DNA of 19,495 bases from Thermoplasmata archaeon (GTDB lineage Archaea > Thermoplasmatota > Thermoplasmata > RBG-16-68-12 > JAGMCJ01): contig JAGMCJ010000020.1 of the NCBI GenBank assembly GCA_023129265.1, forward strand, positions 1-19,495, written 5' to 3'. The stretch's first letter is position 1, and every line of letters starts with the position of its first letter. This document shows, piece by piece, positions 7,467 to 14,952 of this stretch. The notes beneath the pieces are model-generated. The model was given only the letters and a program-made list of their open reading frames with translations, was not told the origin of the DNA and made no database searches. A program made the translations under genes and the position numbers.

Positions 7467-7619
7467 ATGGCCGATCCCAAGAAACCCAAGGAAGTCAAGT
7501 TCGAGGTCTACGGTCAGGAGATGATCGAGAAGGAGGTTAAGCGGGCCGGAAACAGCGGAAGAATCTACCTCCCGCCGGACTGGGTCGGCAAGAAGGTCAA
7601 GATAATCAGGGTGGATTGA
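7467..7619 (+). CDS. DUF2080-type small protein, AbrB-like DNA-binding candidate
   Basis: This gene encodes 50 residues. The ATG at 7467 has GGAGG five bases upstream; an earlier in-frame start at 7434 lacks this. Residues 11-50 (KFEVYGQEMIEKEVKRAGNS, then GRIYLPPDWVGKKVKIIRVD) match the archaeal DUF2080 family, often annotated 'transposon-encoded', by my recollection of the pattern. The G-N-S-G-R-I-Y-L-P-x-D-W-x-G-K-x-V core resembles the AbrB/SpoVT DNA-binding fold. It is the first gene after the palindromic promoter and ends five bases before the GNAT gene. No transposase lies nearby. An autoregulatory or operon-regulating role is inferred, not shown. Confidence 0.75.
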   Translation: MADPKKPKEVKFEVYGQEMIEKEVKRAGNSGRIYLPPDWVGKKVKIIRVD

Positions 7620-7624
7620 GAGCC

Positions 7625-8059
7625 ATGGAAGTCATCAAGGTCAGACCGCTCAATCGCGAGGACGTTCAATCCGCCATGAAGATCCAGCGCAAGATCACGG
7701 GCAAGTCACCGAAAGCGGGCTGGAAGAAGGAGATCGAGACCCACCTCAAGGACTACCCGCAGGAGTGCCTCGCGGCCATCTACGCCGACAGGGTGGCGGG
7801 CTTCATTATAGGCGAGGTCAAGACGCTCGAGTTCGGCGTCGAGAAGAGTGGCTGGATCGTCATAGTCGGCGTCGACCCGGAGTTCATGGGCCAGGGCATC
7901 GGCAAGAAGCTCGGCCGCAAGCTCCTCGATCACTTCAAGCGCAAGGGGATAGGGCAGGTATTCACATCGGTCCCGTGGGACAGCAGCGACCTGCTCGCTT
8001 TCTTCAAATCACTGCGCTTCGAGAGAAGCGAGTTCATCAATCTGGAAAGGAGGTTGTGA
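7625..8059 (+). CDS. GNAT-family N-acetyltransferase
   Basis: This gene encodes 144 residues from the ATG at 7625; a TTG at 7616 in the same frame is less likely because it overlaps the preceding stop. The acetyl-CoA pyrophosphate loop is clear: IVIVGVDPEFMGQGIGKKLGRKLLDHFK (positions about 80-106; given here in parts as VGVDPEF and GQGIGKKLG). The C-terminal strand-helix pair FTSVPWDSSDLLAFFKSLRF is typical of motif B. The family transfers acetyl groups from acetyl-CoA to amines on small molecules or proteins. The stop TGA directly abuts the ATG of the benzoyl-CoA reductase subunit at 8060, and the Shine-Dalgarno site for that gene (GGAGGT, 8048-8053) lies in this gene's last codons. It is therefore part of the benzoyl-CoA reductase operon. 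The substrate is unknown; an aromatic amine, an effector or a lysine on a pathway enzyme are options. Confidence 0.85.
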   Translation: MEVIKVRPLNREDVQSAMKIQRKITGKSPKAGWKKEIETHLKDYPQECLAAIYADRVAGFIIGEVKTLEFGVEKSGWIVIVGVDPEFMGQGIGKKLGRKLLDHFKRKGIGQVFTSVPWDSSDLLAFFKSLRFERSEFINLERRL

Positions 8060-9184
8060 ATGATAGAGATGTTTCAGGAATGGTATGAGAACAGACACGA
8101 ATACGCGAAGCAGTGGAAGGAGAAGACGGGCGGCAAGGTCATGGGCTACTTCTGCACGTACGTGCCCGAGGAGATCCTGTACGCGGCGGACGTGCTACCC
8201 GTGCGCATCCTGGGAAGTCACGAGGTCCAGGACGTGACGGAGCCTTACATATTCGCGATGTTCTGCCCCTTCTGCCGAGACTGCCTGGCGCAGGGACTCA
8301 AGGGCAGATACGACTACCTGGACGGGATAATGATCTCCCAGTCCTGCCTGCACATAAGGCAGGCATACACGAGCTGGCAACTGCACATCCCGGTCCCGTA
8401 CAGCTACTACCTGCCCATGCCCAACCACGTGCAGAGCCCCCGTGCGCTGCCCTACCTCGTCGGAGAGCTGGAGAGGTTCAAGAGGTCCGTGGAGGAGTGG
8501 ACGGGCAAGGAGATTACGGACGAGGACCTCGTTCACGGAATCGAGATAATGAACAGGAACCGCGAACTGATGATGAAGTTCTACGAGACGCGCAAGGCCG
8601 AGAAGCCCCCGATGACCGGACTGGAAGCGATGTTCATGGTCGTCTCCGGGCAGATGATACACAAGGACGATCACAGCAGGACGATCGAGGACACCATGAA
8701 GGAGCTCGACGGCCGCAACGCGGACAGGAAGGTCGGGCAGCGGCTGATGATCATAGGCAGCGAGGACGACGACACGGAGTTCATCAAGATGGTGGAGGAC
8801 TGCGGCGCCACGCTCGTCGTGGATGACCACTGCACCGGGAGCAGGTACTTCTGGAACACGGTCGAGCCCAACGGCAACCCGCTAGAGGCGATAGCCAAGC
8901 GGTACATCGAGAGACCGCGGTGCCCGAGCAAGGATTGGGGCGAGAGGACGAGGATACCGCACATACTGTCGCTGGCGAAGGACTACAACGCGGCGGGCGC
9001 CATCCTCGTGCAGCAGAAGTTCTGCGACCCGCACGAGCTGGACATGCCTGCCATAAAGCAGGCGCTGGAAAGCGAGGACATCCCCTCGCTCTTCCTCGAG
9101 CTGGACGTGACCGTCCCGATAGGGCAGTTCAAGACCCGCGTGGAAGCGTTCCTCGAGATGCTGATGGAGGAGGACCTATTCTGA
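8060..9184 (+). CDS. bzdN: Benzoyl-CoA reductase (class I, bzd type), BzdN/BcrC-like subunit
   Basis: This gene encodes 374 residues, close to the usual length for BcrC/BadD/BzdN. The protein is one of two FeS subunits that hold the substrate-reducing site, where benzoyl-CoA is reduced by two single electrons to a cyclic dienoyl-CoA. Family hallmarks are GYFCTYVPEEILYAAD (C32), MFCPFCRDCLAQG (C69, C72, C75), ISQSCLHIRQAY (C96), DDHCTGSRYFWN and VQQKFCDPHELD (C322). C32, C96 and C322 sit at positions that bind a [4Fe-4S] cluster in the related 2-hydroxyacyl-CoA dehydratases (family knowledge). Start: perfect GGAGGT six bases before ATG. The next gene follows after six bases. Cytoplasmic, no signal. 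The strong match throughout to benzoyl-CoA reductase, and the paired ATPase genes downstream, argue against a plain 2-hydroxyacyl-CoA dehydratase. Confidence 0.93.
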   Translation: MIEMFQEWYENRHEYAKQWKEKTGGKVMGYFCTYVPEEILYAADVLPVRILGSHEVQDVTEPYIFAMFCPFCRDCLAQGLKGRYDYLDGIMISQSCLHIRQAYTSWQLHIPVPYSYYLPMPNHVQSPRALPYLVGELERFKRSVEEWTGKEITDEDLVHGIEIMNRNRELMMKFYETRKAEKPPMTGLEAMFMVVSGQMIHKDDHSRTIEDTMKELDGRNADRKVGQRLMIIGSEDDDTEFIKMVEDCGATLVVDDHCTGSRYFWNTVEPNGNPLEAIAKRYIERPRCPSKDWGERTRIPHILSLAKDYNAAGAILVQQKFCDPHELDMPAIKQALESEDIPSLFLELDVTVPIGQFKTRVEAFLEMLMEEDLF

Positions 9185-9190
9185 GGTGAT

Positions 9191-10498
9191 ATGATGGCTG
9201 ACAAGTATCCTACTGAGAGGCTCAAGACCTGGAACGATGCGAAGGACATTCGACTGAACTACTACAAGGACTTCGCAGAGGCGAGGGAGAAAGGCGGAAT
9301 CAGATGGGCCGGCGGCGCGTGGGCGTTCGATGCCGTCCCCGCCGGGCTCGGTGACGACGTCTACCCGCTCACGGGAGAGCCGTACGGAGCGTCCACGGCC
9401 TTCAACAGAGAGTTCTCGGACGATTGCCTCGAAGCGACGGAGAAGTACGGCTTCGCTCGGGACCTGTGCTCCTACATGCGCAACTACTGGGGCTCCATCC
9501 TGCTGAACAAGTATACCTTTGGCGGGGAGTTCCCCAAGTCCGACTTCCTCTGGACGGACCACATCTGCTGCAGCCACGCCAAGTGGTACCAGGTCGCTGC
9601 GGAGCTGGAGGGCGGCATACCCTACTACTGCGTGGACGTCGCGGTCGGACCGGATGAGGAGGTGGACGAGAACCGCATCGAGTACATCGTCGGTCAGCTG
9701 CACGACGGCATAGAGTGGATGGAGGAGATCACGGGACGAACGTACGACGACAACCGGCTCATCGAGGCGGTCAAGAACGAGTTCCGCTCCACGTCGACGT
9801 GGGCGGAGATCTGCGCGCTCAACAAAGCCATTCCAGCACCGCTTGACGAGAAGTCGATGTATTCGCTCTACGTGCTCGGAACGCTGATGAAGCACAGCAA
9901 GAAGGTCGTTGATTTCTACGAGGAGCTGCGGGACGAGGTGAAGGATCGCGTGGAGCGCGGAATCGCGGCCGTCGGCAACGAGAAGTGCAGGGTGATGACC
10001 GACACCCAACCACCATGGGCGTTCCTTCGCGTGTTCCGTTACCTGGAAAAGTACGGCTGCGTCTCCATAGGCTCGCTCTACACGTTCGGCCTCATAGGAC
10101 TGTGGGAGGTCAAGGAGGACGGCACGTGGGGACCCAAGACGACGCCCATGGAGAAGGGCGTGTCGATAACGAGCAGGGACGAGGCCCTTCGCGAGCTGGT
10201 GAAGTGGAACCTCGACAAGCCCGAGTGGCAGCACTTCTACTCGCCCAAGTACAAGAGCGACATGATGATACGAATCGCCCGCGAGTGGAAGCTGGACGGC
10301 GTTCTGCTGCACTACAACAGAGGATGCGAGGGCCTCAGTCTTGGGATTGCGGAGAACAGGCTGGCTCTCCAGGAGGCCGGATATCCGGTGATGATATTCG
10401 AGGGGAACATGGGAGATGAGAGAGAGTTCGATGAGGCGAGAACGGTTGCGCGCATAGACGCCTTCATGGAGTCTCTCGACATGACAAAGGAGGCATGA
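9191..10498 (+). CDS. bzdO: Benzoyl-CoA reductase (class I, bzd type), BzdO/BcrB-like subunit
   Basis: This gene encodes 435 residues, matching the usual size of BcrB/BadE/BzdO. It is the partner FeS subunit of the substrate-binding half of benzoyl-CoA reductase. Motifs include RWAGGAWAFDAVPAGLGDDV, YPLTGEPYGAS, ARDLCSYMRNYWGS (C93), DHICCSHAKWYQ (C126, C127), STWAEICALNKAIPAPLDEK and HYNRGCEGLSLGIAENR (C379). C93, C126 or C127 and C379 are the likely cluster ligands by family pattern. The start is an ATG-ATG pair preceded by GAGGTGAT in the six-base gap after BzdN. The stop TGA at 10496-10498 is two bases before the first ATPase gene. No truncation or missing key residue is seen. Confidence 0.93.
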   Translation: MMADKYPTERLKTWNDAKDIRLNYYKDFAEAREKGGIRWAGGAWAFDAVPAGLGDDVYPLTGEPYGASTAFNREFSDDCLEATEKYGFARDLCSYMRNYWGSILLNKYTFGGEFPKSDFLWTDHICCSHAKWYQVAAELEGGIPYYCVDVAVGPDEEVDENRIEYIVGQLHDGIEWMEEITGRTYDDNRLIEAVKNEFRSTSTWAEICALNKAIPAPLDEKSMYSLYVLGTLMKHSKKVVDFYEELRDEVKDRVERGIAAVGNEKCRVMTDTQPPWAFLRVFRYLEKYGCVSIGSLYTFGLIGLWEVKEDGTWGPKTTPMEKGVSITSRDEALRELVKWNLDKPEWQHFYSPKYKSDMMIRIAREWKLDGVLLHYNRGCEGLSLGIAENRLALQEAGYPVMIFEGNMGDEREFDEARTVARIDAFMESLDMTKEA

Positions 10499-10499
10499 T

Positions 10500-11282
10500 A
10501 TGAAAGTCGCTGGTATTGACGTTGGCGCAAAGTTCGTGAAGGTGGTGATAGTGGACGATGGGAACCTCGTTTCCAGGTCCAGCAGGCTCATGGGATTCGA
10601 GCAGAAGGAGTCCATCGAAGAGGCTTTCAAGGAAGCACTCGAGAAGGCAGGACTGAAGAAGGAGGACCTCACCCACACAACGGCGACGGGGTCAGGGAAG
10701 ACCGAGGTCCCCTTTGCGGACGACGAGTTCACTGAGGTGAGTGCCGCCGCGAAGGGAGCTGTCAATCTCATCCCGAGCGCGAGGACCGTTATCGACGTGG
10801 GCGCAGAGGAAGGAAGGGCGATGCACACGAATGCCAAAGGGAAGGTCCTGGACTTCGTGATAAACGAGAGGTGCGCAGCGGGTGCAGGCTCATTCACGGA
10901 GGCCATGGCGAGAGCTCTGGAGATTCCGCTCGAGGAAATCGGACCGCTCTCCCTGAAATCGAAGAAGTCGATTCCGATGAACGCTCAGTGCGTCGTCTTC
11001 GCGGAGTCGGAGGTCGTCACCCTCGTCCACCAGAAGACGCCGAAGGAGGACATAGCCCGAGCGATCCATGACGCCATGGCGAGCAGGATAATCTCGATGG
11101 CACGAAGGCTGTCGATAGAGGAGGACGTCGCCCTCGTCGGCGGTCTTGCCAACAACGTGGGCTTCGTGGAATCCCTGAGGAGGGAGCTGAACATGGACGT
11201 CAAAATCCCTGAGGAGCCCGAGTACGTTCCCGCCTACGGGGCCGCCCTTGCGGCGGCATCCCGCGCAGGAGGTGGTTCCTGA
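10500..11282 (+). CDS. bzdP: Benzoyl-CoA reductase activator/ATPase subunit, BzdP (BcrD-like)
   Basis: This gene encodes 260 residues of the ASKHA (BadF/BcrA/HgdC) ATPase fold. Phosphate-binding segments are visible as MKVAGIDVGAKFVKVV (residues 1-16), VIDVGAEEGRAM (98-109) and LVGGLANN. The bridging [4Fe-4S] cluster of the activator dimer is bound by one cysteine in each of two loops per subunit: C125 in NERCAAGAGSF and C164 in NAQCVVFAESE. ATP hydrolysis here drives low-potential electrons from ferredoxin into the BzdN/BzdO half. Short ATPase subunits (260 and 291 residues) and the order N-O-P-Q-M point to the Azoarcus type; the Thauera type has a BcrA of about 437 residues. The P/Q naming rests on order and length, so treat it as provisional. 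The stop overlaps the next start (TGATG). Confidence 0.88.
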   Translation: MKVAGIDVGAKFVKVVIVDDGNLVSRSSRLMGFEQKESIEEAFKEALEKAGLKKEDLTHTTATGSGKTEVPFADDEFTEVSAAAKGAVNLIPSARTVIDVGAEEGRAMHTNAKGKVLDFVINERCAAGAGSFTEAMARALEIPLEEIGPLSLKSKKSIPMNAQCVVFAESEVVTLVHQKTPKEDIARAIHDAMASRIISMARRLSIEEDVALVGGLANNVGFVESLRRELNMDVKIPEEPEYVPAYGAALAAASRAGGGS

Positions 11283-12157
11283 TGGGGATGAAGGAATCGG
11301 AGTACTGGCGCTGGAAGGAGTACAACTGGAAGGACGAGGATGCGGACTGGAAGGATTTCGACATAGTCACGGCTGGCGTGGACATAGGCTCGGTAAGCTC
11401 CCAGGCGGTCATCATGGGCGACAATGAGCTCTTCGCGTACAGCAACATGAGGACGGGTTCGGACAGCCCGGGCAGTGCCAGGAAGGCTATGGACTGGGCG
11501 CTCAAGGACACTGACATGACCCTGGATGACATTAGATACGTCATAGGCACGGGCTACGGAAGAGTGAACGTTCCCTTCGCCAACAAGGCGATAACGGAGA
11601 TTGCGTGCCACGCCCGCGGTGCGAACTGGATGTACGGACCCTCCATAAGGACCGTGCTGGACATGGGCGGTCAGGACTGCAAGGCGATCCGATGCGACGA
11701 GAGGGGGAAGGTCACAGCCTTCCTGATGAACGACAAGTGTGCCGCCGGCACGGGCAGAGGCATGGAGGTCTTCGCGGACCTCCTGTCGGTGCACATAGAG
11801 GATGTCGGTCGCCTGTCGTTCGAGATCGACGAGGAGCCGACCCCGGTGAGCAGCACCTGCGTCGTCTTCGCCAAGGCGGAGGCATCCCAGCTTCTGAGAC
11901 AGGGCTGGCCGAAGAACAAGGTCATCGCCGCCTACTCTTCCGCCATGGCGCACCGCGTCTTCACGCTTCTTGAGCGGCTGGGCGTGGAGAAGGAGTTCGC
12001 CATCACGGGCGGCATCGCGAAGAACGAGGGCGTGGTGAAGAGAATCGAGCGGGAGCTCAAGATCGAGGCCCTGCAGACGGACTACGACACGCAGATTGCA
12101 GGAGCGGTCGGCGGCGCCGTGTTCGGAAAGACGCTCGTGGAGAAGGGGAAGGCATGA
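11282..12157 (+). CDS. bzdQ: Benzoyl-CoA reductase activator/ATPase subunit, BzdQ (BcrA-like)
   Basis: This gene encodes 291 residues of the ASKHA ATPase fold. A tryptophan-rich N-terminal extension (residues 1-28: three W-K/W-R pairs) precedes VTAGVDIGSVSSQAVI, the first phosphate loop. Further motifs are VIGTGYGRVNVPFA, VLDMGGQDCKAI (126-136), NDKCAAGTGRGME (C153), SSTCVVFAKAEAS (C193) and ITGGIAKNEGV. C153 and C193 are the two cluster-binding cysteines of this family. It pairs with the 260-residue subunit to make a heterodimeric activator. Two different adjacent activator genes are a hallmark of benzoyl-CoA reductase, since 2-hydroxyacyl-CoA dehydratases use one homodimeric activator. The ATG overlaps the stop of the preceding gene by one base, and its own TGA overlaps the ferredoxin ATG. 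Confidence 0.88.
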   Translation: MGMKESEYWRWKEYNWKDEDADWKDFDIVTAGVDIGSVSSQAVIMGDNELFAYSNMRTGSDSPGSARKAMDWALKDTDMTLDDIRYVIGTGYGRVNVPFANKAITEIACHARGANWMYGPSIRTVLDMGGQDCKAIRCDERGKVTAFLMNDKCAAGTGRGMEVFADLLSVHIEDVGRLSFEIDEEPTPVSSTCVVFAKAEASQLLRQGWPKNKVIAAYSSAMAHRVFTLLERLGVEKEFAITGGIAKNEGVVKRIERELKIEALQTDYDTQIAGAVGGAVFGKTLVEKGKA

Positions 12158-12438
12158 AGGCTAACTACGGCTACAAGGACGGCTCGGGTGAGTACTTCAT
12201 CACGATCGACACGGACAAGTGCAATAGCTGCGAGGAGTGCGTGAAAGCGTGTCCCGCAGGCGTGCTGGAGATGGTGCCCAACGACTTCGACATCGAGGCC
12301 GAGGACATGCCCGCCGTCACGGAGAAGGAGCGCTGGAAGATCAAGTACACGTGTGCGCCGTGCAAGCCCGTGGACAGGGAAGCCACGCCGCCGTGCATCG
12401 AGGCGTGCAAGGAAGACGCGATCGAGCACTCCTGGTAA
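12154..12438 (+). CDS. bzdM: Two-cluster ferredoxin, BzdM-like
   Basis: This gene encodes 94 residues. The first cluster motif is canonical: CNSCEECVKACP (C23, C26, C29, C33). The second is expanded: C67-x2-C70-x10-C81-x3-C85, with KPVDREATPP between the pairs. About 33 residues, rich in acid, separate the two motifs. The protein should carry two [4Fe-4S] clusters and act as the direct electron donor to the reductase's ATPase module. Ferredoxins of this kind are encoded beside bzd/bcr genes in known aromatic degraders. The ATG lies in the overlap ATGA with the preceding stop, so translation is coupled. The next gene starts 15 bases later. The exact fold of the second cluster site is uncertain because of the insert. 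Confidence 0.85.
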   Translation: MKANYGYKDGSGEYFITIDTDKCNSCEECVKACPAGVLEMVPNDFDIEAEDMPAVTEKERWKIKYTCAPCKPVDREATPPCIEACKEDAIEHSW

Positions 12439-12453
12439 TCGGGATTGAGTCGC

Positions 12454-14952
12454 ATGGTATCCATTCGCATCGACGAAACCGAGGTCTCCGCAGAGGACGG
12501 AGACTCTATTCTGCAGGCCGCGGACAGGACGGACATCTACATCCCCAGGCTGTGCTACCATCCGAGCCTGCCGCCCGGCTCTGGCGGGAAGCCCGCCGAG
12601 GTCGTGTATCGCGGCGATGAGAAGTTCGAATGCGCGTCCCCGCAGGAGTTCGAGGGCTGCAAGCTGTGCCTGGTCGAGGTCGAGGGAGAGGAGGAGCTCG
12701 TCCGCGCGTGCGATACGCCCGCCGAAGAAGGCATGGTCGTTCGAACGAACACCGAGCGTGTAATCGCCGAGCGCAGGAAGAACCTGAGCAAGATACTGGC
12801 AACGCACCCGCATGCATGTCTGACGTGCGAGCAGGTGGAAGGTTGCCCGCGAGAGCCGTGCTCGATGAACGTGCCGTGGGAGGAGCGGTGCTGCCCGGAG
12901 CTCGGGCGGTGCGAGCTGCAGAAGGTTGCCGAGTACATCGGCATACCGGCCGACACGCCCAGATACGTCCCGCGGAAGCTCTCTATTCAGGATCAGGAAC
13001 CGCTCATCGTGCGCGACAACAATCTCTGCATCAACTGCACCAGGTGCGTTAGGGCGTGCGGCGAAGTGCGGGAGATCAACGCGCTCGGTTTCATATACGA
13101 CGGCGAGGACTACATCGTCGGCACGGTGGCCCCCACGCTCAGCGAGTCGGAGTGCAAGTTCTGCGGGGCGTGCGTGGAGGTCTGCCCGACGGGTGCGTTG
13201 CAGGACAGGGGCATCGAGTTCGCCACTCGCGAGACGGATCTCGTCCCGTGCAAGAGGGACTGCCCGGTCGGGATTGACGTCCCGCGATACATTCGACTCA
13301 TCAAGGAAGGGAAGTACGCTGACGCGACCGCTGTCGTGCGGGAGAAGGCGCCCTTCCCGCTAACGCTCGGCATGGTGTGCTTCCATCCGTGCGAGGAGAA
13401 CTGCAGGCGGGGAGAGGTGTCCGAGCCCATAGCCATCTGCGGGCTGAAGAGATACGCCGCCGAGAACGACGACGGCTCGTGGAAGAGCAGGGCCGAGACC
13501 CGCCCGGACACGGGGAAGAGCGTCGCAGTCGTGGGCTCGGGGCCCGCCGGACTGACGGCCGCCTACTACCTGAGGAGGCTCGGGCATTCCGTCACGGTCT
13601 TCGAGGGCGATTCGAAGCTCGGCGGGATGATGCGCTCCACATTCCCGACCTACAGGCTGCCTGACGAGCCGCTGGACAAGGACATCGAGGGCATCCTCGA
13701 GCTTGGCATCGAGGCGAGGACGAACACGAAGGTCGGTGAGTCCGTATCGCTTGAGCAGCTCAGGAACGAACACGACGCCGTCTTCATCGCCACGGGTGCG
13801 CAGCTCAGCAGAAGGCTGGACATCGAGGGCGCTGACCATCCCGACGTCCTGTGGGGCATCGACTTCCTGCGAGAGGTTCGAGCGGGAACCGCCAAACCGC
13901 TGAGCGGGACGGTTCTGGTCATCGGCGGCGGGAACGTGGCGATTGACGTTGCGCTCTCGGCATTGAGGAACGGCGCCGAGAAGGTCGACCTCGCGTGCTT
14001 GGAGTCGGACGAGGAGATGCCCGCCTTCGAGTGGGAGATCGAGGAGGGCCGCAACGAGGGTGTGAGCATGAACACCCGCTGGGGACCCAAGCGCATCACG
14101 ATCGTGGACGACCAGATGACGGGCATCGAGCTGAAGTGCTGCACGCGCGTGTTCGACGACGACGGGCGGTTCAATCCGCAGTACGACGAGTCCACGTGTA
14201 CGATGATGGACGCTGACTTCGTCATCATGGCAATCGGACAAGCGCCCGACTTCTCATTCCTGGGCGAGGATGTTCAGACGCGTGGACCAGTGATCGTGAC
14301 TGACGATTCAATGGCGACCAATGTATCAGGCGTTTTCGCGGGCGGGGAAGCCGCCAAAGGGCCCGCCTCGGTCATAGACTCGATTCAGACAGGCAGGGAC
14401 GCGGCCATCTCTATAGACAAGTACCTCGGCGGGAAAGGAGAGATCGAGGAGGTCCTTGCGCCTGAGGCCGAGTTCTCCCAGAGCTTCGGTAGAGAGGAAG
14501 GCTTCGCTGAGAGGAAGCGGACGGAGATGCCGTCGCTCCCGCTCGAGGAGCGGGCGAAGAGCTTCGACCTCATACAGCTGGGTTATGGCGAGGATGATGC
14601 CCGCCTGGAGTCGAGCAGGTGCCTGCAGTGCGACATGAGACTCAAGCTCGAGAAACCGAGGCTCCCGCCAGAGAAGTGGCTTGCCTTCACGGAGGAGAAC
14701 ATTGAGACCGTACCTGAGGCGGATGGCGTGATCCAGCTACTCGACGGAAAGAAGGAAGTCGTCTACATTTGCGGATCTCAGAACATGAGGGCGACTTTGG
14801 CGGGAGAGCTGCAAACGAAGGAGGACGCCAAGTACTTCACGTTCGAGGAGGACCGCATGTACACCAAGCGTGAGAGCGAGCTGATACAGCAGTTCCTGCA
14901 GAACAAGGGAAGCATGCCCAGGTACAACGACGAACTGGATGATCTGTTCTAG
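12454..14952 (+). CDS. bzdV: NAD(P)H:ferredoxin oxidoreductase-like iron-sulfur flavoprotein, BzdV-like
   Basis: This gene encodes 832 residues from the ATG at 12454; an in-frame TTG at 12445 would add three. Domains in order are: a NuoG-type [2Fe-2S] domain (C34, C69, C72, C86); a His-Cys region (HPHACLTCEQVEGC, about 118-131, then C136, C146, C147, C153); two [4Fe-4S] motifs (CINCTRCVRAC at 192-202 and CKFCGACVEVCP at 234-245); and a GltD-like Cys region (CKRDCPVGIDVPRY, then CFHPCEENC). These are followed by an FAD loop (VAVVGSGPAGLTAAYY, about 357-372), an NAD(P)H loop (VLVIGGGNVAIDVALSA), a C-x2-C near residue 625-630 (RCLQCD), and a C-terminal 90-residue domain with a GIY-YIG-like pattern. 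It likely moves electrons from NAD(P)H to the ferredoxin next door for benzoyl-CoA reduction; the direct electron path is inferred. It is the last gene of the operon and ends in TAG. Confidence 0.85.
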   Translation: MVSIRIDETEVSAEDGDSILQAADRTDIYIPRLCYHPSLPPGSGGKPAEVVYRGDEKFECASPQEFEGCKLCLVEVEGEEELVRACDTPAEEGMVVRTNTERVIAERRKNLSKILATHPHACLTCEQVEGCPREPCSMNVPWEERCCPELGRCELQKVAEYIGIPADTPRYVPRKLSIQDQEPLIVRDNNLCINCTRCVRACGEVREINALGFIYDGEDYIVGTVAPTLSESECKFCGACVEVCPTGALQDRGIEFATRETDLVPCKRDCPVGIDVPRYIRLIKEGKYADATAVVREKAPFPLTLGMVCFHPCEENCRRGEVSEPIAICGLKRYAAENDDGSWKSRAETRPDTGKSVAVVGSGPAGLTAAYYLRRLGHSVTVFEGDSKLGGMMRSTFPTYRLPDEPLDKDIEGILELGIEARTNTKVGESVSLEQLRNEHDAVFIATGAQLSRRLDIEGADHPDVLWGIDFLREVRAGTAKPLSGTVLVIGGGNVAIDVALSALRNGAEKVDLACLESDEEMPAFEWEIEEGRNEGVSMNTRWGPKRITIVDDQMTGIELKCCTRVFDDDGRFNPQYDESTCTMMDADFVIMAIGQAPDFSFLGEDVQTRGPVIVTDDSMATNVSGVFAGGEAAKGPASVIDSIQTGRDAAISIDKYLGGKGEIEEVLAPEAEFSQSFGREEGFAERKRTEMPSLPLEERAKSFDLIQLGYGEDDARLESSRCLQCDMRLKLEKPRLPPEKWLAFTEENIETVPEADGVIQLLDGKKEVVYICGSQNMRATLAGELQTKEDAKYFTFEEDRMYTKRESELIQQFLQNKGSMPRYNDELDDLF

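Noticed and set aside
9176..10906. Long minus-strand open frame of 576 codons opposite bzdO and bzdP
   Set aside because: It is antisense to two genes with clear benzoyl-CoA reductase motifs. Its translation is low-complexity and matches no family; such frames arise from biased codon use in GC-rich genes.
8060..12157. 2-hydroxyacyl-CoA dehydratase with activator as an alternative reading
   Set aside because: Two distinct adjacent ATPase subunits, BzdN/BzdO-specific motifs over the full length, and the linked ferredoxin and oxidoreductase all fit benzoyl-CoA reductase better.
13360..14241. Minus-strand open frame of 293 codons opposite the oxidoreductase gene
   Set aside because: It is antisense to the FAD/NAD(P)H domains and has no motif or ribosome-binding site of its own.
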